From NCBI GenBank assembly GCA_003247575.1, contig QJZC01000021.1, positions 1 to 64,000 of the forward strand: 64,000 bases of DNA, written 5' to 3'. Below the pieces are notes generated by a model. It ran no database searches. It had not been told where the DNA came from and was given only the letters and a program-made list of their open reading frames with translations. The position numbers and the translations under genes were made by a program. Shown piece after piece: positions 56,517 to 64,000 of the stretch. Source of the stretch: Pseudomonadota bacterium (lineage in GTDB: Bacteria; Myxococcota_A; UBA9160; SZUA-336). Within the stretch, counting starts at the first letter, position 1; the number at the start of each line of letters is the position of its first letter.

Positions 56517-56842
56517 GGCGTCAGGGAAGTGTCAGGAAAGTGTTTCGTGGGCATGGCCACGCCGCCGACTCTGCGTAGATCGCGGCTGCACGTGCACCCG
56601 TCGCCCCGCGTCGCTGCTGGGCTCGCCTCGGGTTCGCGGCGTGGCCGTCCCGGCCGCGCCGAAGCGCTTGGCGGTCGGCCGGACGATGCCGGGGAGGGCC
56701 GACCAGCGTTGTGGAACTCCCATGAGCGTCTCCTGTGCGATACGTGGAGCCAGGCAGCAGCTCTACTATGGCTGCGAGTGCTTGGCAATGAACTCGCGTG
56801 GCTCTGCTGTTGGCGCGAGGCGCATCCATGTATGCTGGCGGA
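56517..56842. other. Gap between divergent HAD and acetyltransferase genes
   Basis: 326 bp. The only coding candidate is a short minus-strand frame at 56532-56723, listed separately. No promoter with a good -35 and -10 was found. Confidence 0.4.
56532..56723 (-). CDS. Candidate small basic protein
   Basis: 63 codons starting MGVPQRWSALPGIVRPTAK and ending 15 bp before the HAD gene. ATG at 56723 is preceded by GGAGA with 5-base spacing, better than the HAD gene's own site. The product is Arg-rich and low-complexity, with no known family. GC-rich DNA produces such frames by chance, so the ribosome site is the only real support. Confidence 0.3.
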   Translation of the reverse strand: MGVPQRWSALPGIVRPTAKRFGAAGTATPRTRGEPSSDAGRRVHVQPRSTQSRRRGHAHETLS

Positions 56843-57382
56843 ATGTCGGATCTTCAGCTTCGATTTCATGCGACGGAGTGCTTCGGTCCACGCGAGCTAT
56901 CCGCGCTACGCCGGATGCTGCGCGACTCCTTTCGATCCTTCTCGGAGGAGGATTGGCTGCACGCATGCGGCGGACTCCACGTGTGGGTAGAAGCGAACGG
57001 CCGTCCCATCAGTCACGCGGCATGCGTGACTCGCACCCTGCAACTGGGTGCGGACCGCTATGAGGTGGGATACATCGAAGCCGTGGCGACCCTGAAGGAG
57101 TTCCGACGCGAGGGGCATGCGTCCAGGGTCATGCGCCAGCTCGGGGAGTTGCTCCACGCGGCGCGGAAGCTGGCGGCTCTCTCGACGCACGCCCACGGCT
57201 TCTACGAGCGGCTCGGCTGGGAGCGCTGGCGGGGGCCCAGCGCGGTGTTGGCGCCTGAGGGGCCGCGCCCGACTCCCGCGGACGATGGCGACATCATGGT
57301 GCTCCGAACCCGTGCGACTCCTCTGGAGCTCGACCTCGACCTGCCGATTGCTTGCGACTGGCGCATCGGAGACGTCTGGTAG
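56843..57382 (+). CDS. AAC(2')-I-like aminoglycoside N-acetyltransferase (GNAT)
   Basis: 179 residues from ATG at 56843. The sequence follows mycobacterial AAC(2')-I enzymes closely along its length: SFRSFSEEDWLHACGGLHVWV, VGYIEAVATLKEFRREGHASRVM (acetyl-CoA pyrophosphate loop in degenerate form), STHAHGFYERLGWERWRGPS, VLAPEGPRPTPADDGDIMVL and the ending CDWRIGDVW. Known members acetylate the 2'-amine of gentamicin-type aminoglycosides. Whether this one confers resistance or has another amine substrate is open. There is no mobile-element context. Confidence 0.87.
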   Translation: MSDLQLRFHATECFGPRELSALRRMLRDSFRSFSEEDWLHACGGLHVWVEANGRPISHAACVTRTLQLGADRYEVGYIEAVATLKEFRREGHASRVMRQLGELLHAARKLAALSTHAHGFYERLGWERWRGPSAVLAPEGPRPTPADDGDIMVLRTRATPLELDLDLPIACDWRIGDVW

Positions 57383-57432
57383 GCGGAGCCGCGTCTGCTC
57401 GTCTGATCGAGGAAGCGAGGCGAAATTCGAAG

Positions 57433-57470
57433 ATTTCTTGCCCGAATTCGGGCAAGAAATTTGATTTTCC
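57433..57470 (+). terminator. Perfect palindrome / intrinsic terminator
   Basis: A 28-bp perfect palindrome (57433-57460) centred on GAATTC. As RNA it gives a 12-bp stem with an AATT loop, followed by TTGATTTT. It lies 51 bp after the acetyltransferase stop, as expected of a terminator. Its perfect symmetry would also suit a dimeric repressor site. Confidence 0.7.
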
Positions 57471-57536
57471 AGGTTCGATTTGGCCAAATCTCTCTGTCGG
57501 CGCACCCAATTGTGGGTGGCCGTCGAAGGAGACGGT

Positions 57537-57821
57537 GTGGAGGGCCTGCAGCCGAGCGACGAGGAGTCGGAGCAGCTTCTGGACCATCTCGTCCGAACTA
57601 CGCAGCTGCCGCGTAGTCAGCTCTCGCGGCTGGTCGCGGAGGTGCTTGCCTTCTACGGTGAATCCGCCGAGGCCTTCGTGGTGCGGCGACACGGAGAGCT
57701 GCGGCGGCAGCGACTCCGGAACCCCGCCATCTTTGCCCGTATCGCCGGGGAGTTGGGCGAGCGGCGCTTTCGCGCGCCCGAGTGGAGCGAGCGTCAGCTC
57801 CGGCGCCTGGTCTATGGCTGA
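57537..57821 (+). CDS. Small unknown helical protein upstream of glmS
   Basis: 94 residues from GTG at 57537, which has AGGAG with 5-base spacing; a TTG at 57480 is an alternative. No family recognised. The product is predicted all-helical and soluble (ESEQLLDHLVRTTQLPRSQLSRLVAEVLAFYG, then FRAPEWSERQLRRLVYG), with a basic C-terminus. It ends 111 bp before glmS and probably shares its direction of transcription. Confidence 0.55.
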   Translation: MEGLQPSDEESEQLLDHLVRTTQLPRSQLSRLVAEVLAFYGESAEAFVVRRHGELRRQRLRNPAIFARIAGELGERRFRAPEWSERQLRRLVYG

Positions 57822-57932
57822 GTCGAGCGCGCGTCTCGCGCTGCGCGGAGGCCTCTCGGGTCGGACGCGCACGGCCCGGGCGATCGCGGATCGGTCGCAG
57901 CGCCGTACGGACGATTTGTAGGAGGATCCGAC

Positions 57933-59750
57933 GTGTGTGGAATCGTAGGCTATGTGGGAACTCGGGACGTCGTGCCCATTCTGCTCGAGGGATTACACCG
58001 ATTGGAGTATCGCGGTTACGACTCCGCTGGCTTGGCCGTTCTGCGTTCCGGCGGACTGAAGCTCCACAAGGGAGCAGGGCGCGTACGCAATCTCGAGTCC
58101 TTGTTGCCAAAGCGTATGAAGGGACACATCGGGATTGCGCATACGCGCTGGGCTACCCACGGAGAGCCGACGGATCTCAATGCGCACCCGCACACCGACA
58201 CATCGGGACGTATCGCGATCGTACACAACGGAATCGTCGAGAACGCAGCCGCTCTGCGGGCGCGGCTGGAGCGCGATGGCATCGAGTTCCGATCCGATAC
58301 GGATAGCGAAGTGTTTGCGCATCTGATCGCCCGTGTCGAGGCGGATACTCTCGAGGAGCGCGTTCGCGCGGCTCTGCACGAGGTTCAGGGTGCCTATGGA
58401 CTCGCGGTGATCTCTGCCGAGAATCCCGATCGTATCGTGATTGCTCGCAATGGGAGCCCGGTGTTGATCGGGATTGGGGAGCGCGAGATGCTGGTGGCGT
58501 CGGACGCCTCTGCGCTGGTCCGGCACACCCAGCGCGTGGTGTATCTCGATGACGGCGAGCTGGCGGTGATTACTTCCGACGGATATCAGACATCGACCCT
58601 CGATGCGAAGCCGACTCGGAAGGAGTCCTCGGTGATCGGCTGGGGGGGCGATGCCTACGAGCGCGGGCGCTTCGACCATTTCATGCTGAAGGAGATCCAC
58701 GAGCAGCCCGAGGCGATCCAGCGCGCGCTGCGCGGGCGCCTCGACGTGCGCTTCCAGACGTCGCACCTCGGCGGGTTGCGGCTGGAGCCACGGGATCTCC
58801 TCGAGGTCCGTCGGGTCAAGCTGCTCGGCTGTGGATCCGCGCACACGGCCGGGCAGCTCGGTGCGCACCTGATCGAGCGCCTCTCGCGCATCCCGGCGGA
58901 TGCCGAGCCCGCGTCCGAGTTTCGCTATCGCAGTCCGGTGATCGAGAAGGATACGCTGTACATCGCGATCTCTCAGTCCGGCGAAACCTTCGACACCCTG
59001 GCGGCGGTCCAGGAGATCCAGCGCAAGGGAGGGCGTGTCGTTGGTGTGGTCAACGGAGTCGGCAGTACCATTGCGCGCGAGTGCGGGGCTGGGATCTATC
59101 TGCGTGCAGGGCCAGAGATCGCCGTGGTGGCCACGAAGACCTTCACCTCGATGGCCGTCGTGTTCGGGCTGCTCGCGCTGCACCTCGGCCGTGTGCGCGA
59201 CTTGTCTCCATCGGACGGGCGCCGCCTGATCAACGGGTTCCAAGCGCTTCCGCGGCAGGTCGAGGCGATCCTGGCAGACGACAAGCGCATCCGCGACATC
59301 GCCTGTGAGCTGGTCAGCTCCCGGAGCGTGCTCTTCATCGGTCGTGGGCCGGGATATGCCATCGCCCAGGAAGCAGCGCTCAAGTTCAAGGAGATCACCT
59401 ACCTGCATGCAGAGGCGTATCCCGCCTCGGAGCTCAAGCATGGCCCGCTTGCGCTGATCGATCCGGAGACCCCGACCTTGGTCGTCCTCCCGCGGGACGA
59501 TCTGTTCGAGAAGAACGTCTCTACGATCCAGGAGATTCGGGCGAGGCGCGGACCCGTGGTTGCCGTGACGCATCCCGGTGACCCCATCGAAGGCGTTGAG
59601 CATACGATTGCGGTGCCCAAGCTGGCCCCGGAGCTCGATCCGATCCTTCTGGGAATTCCGTTTCAGCTTCTCGCCTATCACGCAGCGTTGGCGCTCGGAC
59701 GCGACGTGGATCGTCCACGGAATCTGGCCAAGAGCGTGACGGTCGAGTGA
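57933..59750 (+). CDS. glmS: Glutamine-fructose-6-phosphate aminotransferase
   Basis: 605 residues, normal length. GTG start, 7 bases after GGAGG. Cys2 in MCGIVGYVG is the glutaminase nucleophile; HTRWATHGEP and NGIVENAAALR complete the class II amidotransferase domain. Two SIS domains follow (LLGCGSAHTAGQLG, ISQSGETFDTLAAVQE, ELKHGPLALIDPETP) and the ending DRPRNLAKSVTVE is invariant. It makes glucosamine-6-phosphate for peptidoglycan and lipopolysaccharide. The stop overlaps the next GTG. Confidence 0.98.
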   Translation: MCGIVGYVGTRDVVPILLEGLHRLEYRGYDSAGLAVLRSGGLKLHKGAGRVRNLESLLPKRMKGHIGIAHTRWATHGEPTDLNAHPHTDTSGRIAIVHNGIVENAAALRARLERDGIEFRSDTDSEVFAHLIARVEADTLEERVRAALHEVQGAYGLAVISAENPDRIVIARNGSPVLIGIGEREMLVASDASALVRHTQRVVYLDDGELAVITSDGYQTSTLDAKPTRKESSVIGWGGDAYERGRFDHFMLKEIHEQPEAIQRALRGRLDVRFQTSHLGGLRLEPRDLLEVRRVKLLGCGSAHTAGQLGAHLIERLSRIPADAEPASEFRYRSPVIEKDTLYIAISQSGETFDTLAAVQEIQRKGGRVVGVVNGVGSTIARECGAGIYLRAGPEIAVVATKTFTSMAVVFGLLALHLGRVRDLSPSDGRRLINGFQALPRQVEAILADDKRIRDIACELVSSRSVLFIGRGPGYAIAQEAALKFKEITYLHAEAYPASELKHGPLALIDPETPTLVVLPRDDLFEKNVSTIQEIRARRGPVVAVTHPGDPIEGVEHTIAVPKLAPELDPILLGIPFQLLAYHAALALGRDVDRPRNLAKSVTVE

Positions 59751-60493
59751 CCCACTCCGCGCTTCGCGGTCGATACCTCGCTGAGCTTACATGGCAGGAA
59801 GCGGAGAGCGCGATCCCGGAGGCGGACGCTCTCGTGTTGCCCATCGGCGCCGGTGCCAAGGAGCATGGCCCCCACCTCCTCCTGGAGAACGACTACCGAC
59901 TCGCGGGATGTTTAGCCGCGCGGCTCGCGGAGCGTTGTGATGTGTTGATCCTGCCGACGGTTCCGTATGGCTACTATCCGGCGTTCCTCGAGTACCCGGG
60001 CTCGGTGAGCCTGGGGTTCGAGACCTTCAGGGATACGGTGGTCGAGATCTGTCAGAGCCTGGCGCCCCACGGCGCGGCCTGGTTCTATGTCTTGAATACG
60101 GGCATCTCGACGGCGCGTCCGCTACGGGAAGCCGCCGAGCGGCTCGGTCGCCTGGGTGTCCGGATGCGGTTCACCGACTTCGCGGCGGCGCTCGAATCGG
60201 GATGTCAGCAGGTCGAGACGCAGAGTATCGGGAGCCACGCGGACGAGATCGAGACATCCCTCATGATGTATCTAGCGCCGGAGACGGTTCGAATCGACCG
60301 AGCGCTCCGAGATGGCTACGACGATCGCGGCGGTGGAGGGCTCTCGCGGGATCCGCGCGGAGGCGGCATCTTCTCGCCGAGTGGGATCTTCGGGGACGCA
60401 ACTCTCGCCACGTCAGAGAAGGGCGCGATTCTCACGCGAGAGCTCGTCGATTACCTCGCGCGCGATGTCCGCCGTGGTCCGGATGGGACGTGA
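59747..60493 (+). CDS. Creatininase-fold amidohydrolase
   Basis: 248 residues, GTG start overlapping the glmS stop (GTGA). Metal-site motifs of the creatininase family are intact: PIGAGAKEHGPHLLLENDYRLA (Glu, His, Asp) and SHADEIETSLMMYLAP (His, Glu). PTVPYGYYPAFLEYPG is the family's substrate-loop region. Members hydrolyse cyclic or linear amides such as creatinine or formamide intermediates, and MftE acts on peptides. Tight coupling to glmS hints at an amide or amino-sugar substrate, but this is inference. Confidence 0.9.
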   Translation: MTHSALRGRYLAELTWQEAESAIPEADALVLPIGAGAKEHGPHLLLENDYRLAGCLAARLAERCDVLILPTVPYGYYPAFLEYPGSVSLGFETFRDTVVEICQSLAPHGAAWFYVLNTGISTARPLREAAERLGRLGVRMRFTDFAAALESGCQQVETQSIGSHADEIETSLMMYLAPETVRIDRALRDGYDDRGGGGLSRDPRGGGIFSPSGIFGDATLATSEKGAILTRELVDYLARDVRRGPDGT

Positions 60494-60517
60494 TCCGCCG
60501 CAAGGCGGCGACGTGCA

Positions 60518-62095
60518 CTAGCCGATCGCGTAATCGAAGATCGCGTCGAGGACCTGACCGCGTATCTCGTCGTTCACGTGACGTCCCACAGGCAACAGCA
60601 CCGTGCTGCAGCGAATACGCTCGGAAAGTGGAACGTCGCTGAGTTCCCGATCGCTACCGACCGGTGCGATCATGCGCGTGTCGATTCCGCACTCTGCAAG
60701 GAGTCTGCAGAGATCCTCGGCGCAGGTCCGCGCGAAGCTCGTCACCCGTAGCGCATATGCTGCATAGGTCGGTAGACGCCCATCGGGAGTGACAGGAACC
60801 GTGAAGGCATCGTAGCGTACCAGCTCCGACGAATAGATTAGGGCATTCCCCCTGCGTATCGACAGCTCTTCTTCGAGGTCGCCGAAGAACAGGTCGGCCT
60901 TTCGAGCCAGCTCGTTCGAGAGCCTGAGCTTTTCGCAGCTCCCGGCCACCCGTGCTCCGAACTCCCCGTGGACCGCGAGGAACGCGGCGCGAGACTCGAG
61001 AGCCAGCGAGCTGATGGGCAACGTGAACAGAGCGTTGGCAGGGGACGCTCCGATCCGGGACGATCCGTAGAGTGCTCCGAGTGCACACGCACCATCCTCG
61101 ATCACAGGAACGCCTCGCTGCGAGGTGAGCTCGTAAATGGCGCCCAGATCGGCAGGCTGACCGAGCGTGTGGCCCACCAGAACTGCGCGCGTTCGATCCG
61201 TAAGCGCTTCCTCGAGCCGTTCGGGATCCAGAGTGAGTGTCCGAGGATCGAGGTCGACGAACATCGGGCGGAGCTTGCACGCGCGCGCCGCGTTGAGAAA
61301 CGCGTGCGACACCATTCCGGGCACGAGAATCTCTGCACCAGGTTCGAGCTCGAGAGCCCCGAGTAGGAGAGCTGCGCCCTCGGCTGCAGACGACACGGCA
61401 AGTACTCGTTCCGCGCCGACGTAATCCGACAGTGCACGCTCGATCCGATCGGTGTTCGGACCCGGCTCCGCTCGTCTAGAGGAGCCCTGAGCTTCCGCTC
61501 CTGAATCGCACGAGTTGGAATCGCATGAATCCTCGAACGAGGCGTCGAGCTCCTCAAACTCGTAGGGGATCGACGTCGCCGGGCGAACGTGTCGGTCGCT
61601 GATCTGATCGAGATACTCGTCGATCAGAAGCAAGGTGCACTCGGCGAGCATCAAGAAGAGATCGCCCGCCGAGTCGTCGTCGTCGATAGGTGATGGTAGC
61701 GGACGAGAGAGGATCTCCGATCCGCTCTGTCGGAGAGAAACCTTCGACTCATTTCCCGACGAAACGGTGTCCACGATTTCGATCATACCGAGTCGGCAGT
61801 TGCCGCCGATCGCGAGGGGCACTTCCGTCCGCAGTCCGACCGAGATCGCGAGGTCGGGACGAATTCGGTCTTCGAGCCAGCGAACGATCTCCTCACCGAG
61901 CTTGCGACCACTGCGGGCCGGGATTGCCGCGCGATCACAGGCTTCGAGGATTTCGGGGCAGAAGTCGCGCTCGCCCGCTCCCTCTTCACCGATGAAGGCG
62001 ACTACGCGCTCGCCTCGGTCGAGAAGACGTTCGAGGACACACAGAGCGCGATAGTTTCCGCCCATCAAGAGTATTCGTGGTCCGACGCATTTCAT
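60518..62095 (-). CDS. Formyltransferase-like domain fused to DegT-like aminotransferase fold, catalytic residues lost
   Basis: 525 residues; the ATG overlaps the upstream stop. Residues about 5-170 resemble the N-terminal domain of formyltransferases (RILLMGGNYRALCVLERLL, then PDLAISVGLRTEVP), but the expected formyl-folate His/SLLP loop reads IVDTVSSGNES. An acidic linker follows. Residues about 205-525 match DegT/DnrJ/EryC1/StrS aminotransferases (VLAVSSAAEGAALLLGAL, VPVIEDGACALGALYG, and a C-terminal swap loop). The Schiff-base Lys position reads LFTLPISSLAL: Ser instead of Lys, near 357. The PLP-contacting Asp of VIED is kept. It is probably not a standard aminotransferase. Confidence 0.8.
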   Translation of the reverse strand: MKCVGPRILLMGGNYRALCVLERLLDRGERVVAFIGEEGAGERDFCPEILEACDRAAIPARSGRKLGEEIVRWLEDRIRPDLAISVGLRTEVPLAIGGNCRLGMIEIVDTVSSGNESKVSLRQSGSEILSRPLPSPIDDDDSAGDLFLMLAECTLLLIDEYLDQISDRHVRPATSIPYEFEELDASFEDSCDSNSCDSGAEAQGSSRRAEPGPNTDRIERALSDYVGAERVLAVSSAAEGAALLLGALELEPGAEILVPGMVSHAFLNAARACKLRPMFVDLDPRTLTLDPERLEEALTDRTRAVLVGHTLGQPADLGAIYELTSQRGVPVIEDGACALGALYGSSRIGASPANALFTLPISSLALESRAAFLAVHGEFGARVAGSCEKLRLSNELARKADLFFGDLEEELSIRRGNALIYSSELVRYDAFTVPVTPDGRLPTYAAYALRVTSFARTCAEDLCRLLAECGIDTRMIAPVGSDRELSDVPLSERIRCSTVLLPVGRHVNDEIRGQVLDAIFDYAIG

Positions 62096-62730
62096 TGTGA
62101 CTCCTTTCCTTTGCGGTCGCGGAGGGACTCACGCTGTATGCGCGTCGCAAAGCGGAAGATCCGTTCTCGATCGACGCTCGTCATGGCTTCGAAGTGGAGA
62201 GCAACCGCTCCCTTTGCTGATGCGATGTCCGGGTTGGCCGAGGCCGGTTCTTGATCATCCGCGGGCCGGCTGGCGCCGTCGGGGGGCTGGATCTGCTCCT
62301 GGTTTCGAACGATCGATCCAACCGCTGGGATCAGAGGTAGTGAATCGTCCAGCAGGTCCAAGGTCAGCTCGACCAGCGTGCCTGCGTCCGCCACGATATC
62401 GAGCTCGCCAGAGAGGCCGGCTGCGGACAGCGACAGCGGGATGGGATCGCAGAAGGAAGGTATCGAGCTTCCGCGTCCCCGTTGCAGCTCGCAGAGCTCC
62501 TCCATGCGCCGGTCAATGCGGTTCAGGTAGCAGGCCATGCGTTCGAGCAGCTTTACCTGGACTCGCTCATCGCTGGCCAGTGCGTCCTCGATGCCCAGCG
62601 AGCCCGTCATGTCGGGCACGCTCCGCGCCACGACGGCCAGGCGCGCACGGACCTCCTCGTGCTCCTCGAGCAGTCGCCAGGCCACCCGGCCCACCGTGGC
62701 GACGCGGAATGCTCGTCTCCTCTCGCTCAA
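62092..62730 (-). CDS. PilZ-like protein
   Basis: 212 residues, coupled by ATGA on both sides. The N-terminus SERRRAFRVA holds the RxxxR element of c-di-GMP-binding PilZ domains. After a helical stretch (about 15-85) IPLSLSAAGLSGELDI stands where PilZ domains have D/NxSxxG; the first residue is Ser rather than Asp or Asn. A helix between the two motifs recalls the tetrameric PilZ subgroup. The C-terminal FEAMTSVDRERIFRFATRIQRE fits the closing PilZ strand and helix. c-di-GMP binding is plausible but weakened by the altered second motif. Confidence 0.72.
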   Translation of the reverse strand: MSERRRAFRVATVGRVAWRLLEEHEEVRARLAVVARSVPDMTGSLGIEDALASDERVQVKLLERMACYLNRIDRRMEELCELQRGRGSSIPSFCDPIPLSLSAAGLSGELDIVADAGTLVELTLDLLDDSLPLIPAVGSIVRNQEQIQPPDGASRPADDQEPASANPDIASAKGAVALHFEAMTSVDRERIFRFATRIQRESLRDRKGKESQ

Positions 62731-63311
62731 GGTCGCGACTGGAGCAAGAGTTCACGAAATCGGGTGATGGAACGCGGAATCGCATACCCGACCCGATCGC
62801 TGAGTGAGATCGGATCGCCGACGTTCAGATCCTCGGCTAGCCCATCGATGTGGGTGCGCAGCTCGATCTGGGCCGCTTCCCAGTCGCTCTTGAAGTTTGG
62901 CAGACTCGCCGAGTCAACCGGCAGGTGGTTGTGCATGTGATGTAGGAGGTGGACCAGTACCTGGAGTGCGTCAGCCACCGCGGGGAGACGACCTGTCGCA
63001 TCGCTCTCACGCCCTAGTCGGTAGTCGTTTGCAATCGATTCGAGCACTCCGCAGATTCGCCCGATCCAGTCGATGGTCTCGTCTACCGCGTTGGAGGCGA
63101 TGTCGCGCAATGGAGCGCTTTCCACTCGGACGTGTCGAACCTGTGCGATCTCGCTCGGTCGCAAATCGCTTGGCGACATCTCACGACCGTCGATGACGAT
63201 TCGGCAGACTCCGTGATCAGGTGGAACGGGGCGACCGATGGCGCGCTCCAGCTCGTCTACTGAGGTCGCTTCTATTTGCTGCGGTCGTCCGTTGACCTCT
63301 AGCTCGATCAT
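62727..63311 (-). CDS. Unknown cytoplasmic protein in PilZ operon
   Basis: 194 residues from ATG at 63311, overlapping the upstream stop as ATGA. No family recognised. Residues 1-90 look like a small alpha/beta domain (MIELEVNGRPQQIEATSVDE, then VCRIVIDGREMSP). Residues 90-194 are helical (ETIDWIGRICGVLESIANDY and ALQVLVHLLHHMHNHLP), with a His-rich patch. There is no signal or membrane segment. Confidence 0.65.
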   Translation of the reverse strand: MIELEVNGRPQQIEATSVDELERAIGRPVPPDHGVCRIVIDGREMSPSDLRPSEIAQVRHVRVESAPLRDIASNAVDETIDWIGRICGVLESIANDYRLGRESDATGRLPAVADALQVLVHLLHHMHNHLPVDSASLPNFKSDWEAAQIELRTHIDGLAEDLNVGDPISLSDRVGYAIPRSITRFRELLLQSRP

Positions 63312-64000
63312 GAGTTGCCCTCCCTGAGCTGTTGGGCACGGTCTTTCTGATTGCCGGTTCCTTCGAGAATCTGACGCAGATGGCGCGCGCGTCGGGCCAG
63401 ACGGGCATAGTTCGCACTGCTTGCCGCCGCGATCTCTGCTAGCTCCTCGCCGGGTAGAGACTCGGACTCCCCTTCGAGCGAGAGACAAAGCGGTGCGGCG
63501 AAGGGCTGAGCGCGGCCGAGGGCGTAGATCGCGGCGTCCAGCTCTGCAAGTTGGCGGCCATAGCCAGGAACTTCGCTTTGGGGAAGCGCCGCAAGATTCG
63601 ACGCGAGCAACTTTCCCTTGTGCGCGTGTGATTCCAGTATTCCCAAGACGTCTACGAGGTCTTCGGGTACGAGTGAACCCCATGTCTCGGGCTCGACGCC
63701 AAAGTGCTCTCTCGCAGCTCTCCAGATCTGCTCGGTTGACCACTCGATCCCCGCAAGATCTTCGAGAAAGATCCGATGGTAGGCGAGGCCGAGCAGGTCG
63801 TGCACGGCCGGAGACCGGGCATGTACCGGACGTAGCGCGAGCATTCCTGTCTCGTCAAACACAGTTTCGAGTAGGTCGGCACGCTCTGGGGCAGCTATCG
63901 ACGACAGTGATCTCTTCTCGATCAGTCGTTGGACTACATCAGCGAGCCATTCGGGAGGAATGTCATCGTGGCACGCTGGGTAGCCACAACGCACCAGATG
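63308..64000 (-). CDS. Unknown protein, N-terminus beyond the window
   Basis: At least 228 residues. A GTG at 63994 could start it, but the frame stays open to the edge and CGYPACHDDIPPEWLADVVQ reads like internal sequence, so it is treated as partial. It is helical and acidic (WSTEQIWRAAREHFG, then LVPEDLVDVLGILESHAH), ending in a basic coiled stretch (NYARLARRARHLRQIL). No family recognised. It is the most upstream visible gene of the coupled operon. Confidence 0.6.
   Translation of the reverse strand, partial: HLVRCGYPACHDDIPPEWLADVVQRLIEKRSLSSIAAPERADLLETVFDETGMLALRPVHARSPAVHDLLGLAYHRIFLEDLAGIEWSTEQIWRAAREHFGVEPETWGSLVPEDLVDVLGILESHAHKGKLLASNLAALPQSEVPGYGRQLAELDAAIYALGRAQPFAAPLCLSLEGESESLPGEELAEIAAASSANYARLARRARHLRQILEGTGNQKDRAQQLREGNS

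Noticed and set aside
57993..59681. 562-codon minus-strand open frame
   Set aside because: Complete antisense overlap with glmS, which is unambiguous. The translated product is low-complexity Arg/Asp/Gln-rich.

Overview
This is a GC-rich, densely coded bacterial chromosome segment without phage, IS or CRISPR elements. Gene content fits a Gram-negative deltaproteobacterial or Myxococcota-like organism: a homologue of the myxobacterial MXAN_5187 C-terminal family, a long type-2-like isoleucyl-tRNA synthetase, heptose and ABC-exported surface-glycan genes, many lipoproteins, and frequent ATGA/GTGA-coupled operons. Lineage is an inference. Several candidate promoters share a TTGxxx box, a 17-18 bp spacer and a -10 beginning with TAG.

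Layout. (1) 170-1930: a degenerate pseudouridine-synthase-like domain fused to a methyltransferase. (2) 1972-9330, minus: a seven-gene, largely overlapping nucleotide-sugar operon (GmhB-type phosphatase, two epimerases, an HldE-like protein with reversed domain order, a Gfo/Idh/MocA oxidoreductase, a UDP-glucose-dehydrogenase homologue without the catalytic Cys, and an SDR without the catalytic Tyr), preceded by a promoter with a perfect TTGACA box. (3) 9512-12573, minus: sugar aminotransferase, GT4 glycosyltransferase and an MXAN_5187-type coiled protein. (4) 12684-15978, minus: biotin genes bioF-bioA-bioD. (5) 16189-20736, plus: polyprenyl diphosphate synthase, a ComEA-like protein, enolase coupled to an unknown exported protein, and a receiver-XRE regulator. 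(6) 20931-27819, plus: a five-gene operon with a family-5 binding lipoprotein, two permeases, a DapA-family aldolase and a PfkB kinase-KdsD isomerase fusion. This could be a route for taking up and dismantling a 2-keto-3-deoxy sugar acid such as KDO. (7) 27872-37393: DUF3833 lipoprotein, GST-like protein, CheY-like receiver, an unusual Hsp70, tRNA-Ala(CGC) and ileS. (8) 37579-47393: glycan export locus with glycosyltransferases, a Wzm/Wzt-type ABC exporter, an initiating phosphoglycosyltransferase and a GT39-type membrane protein. (9) 47399-53777: a VWA lipoprotein, a small helical protein and a 1409-residue membrane protein built from two similar halves. (10) 54012-60493: patatin-like protein, DoxX, HAD phosphatase, an AAC(2')-type acetyltransferase, glmS and a creatininase-fold protein. 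(11) 60518-64000, minus: a four-gene coupled operon of mostly unknown proteins ending in a formyltransferase-like/DegT-like fusion in which both active sites look degraded; it runs off the right edge.

The strongest candidates for new biology are the aldolase plus kinase-isomerase operon (20931-27819), the VWA/two-half membrane protein cluster (45732-53777), and the coupled operon at the right edge (60518-64000). A recurring theme is homologues of sugar-modifying enzymes that have lost catalytic residues. All assignments come from reading motifs by eye; no database search was run.
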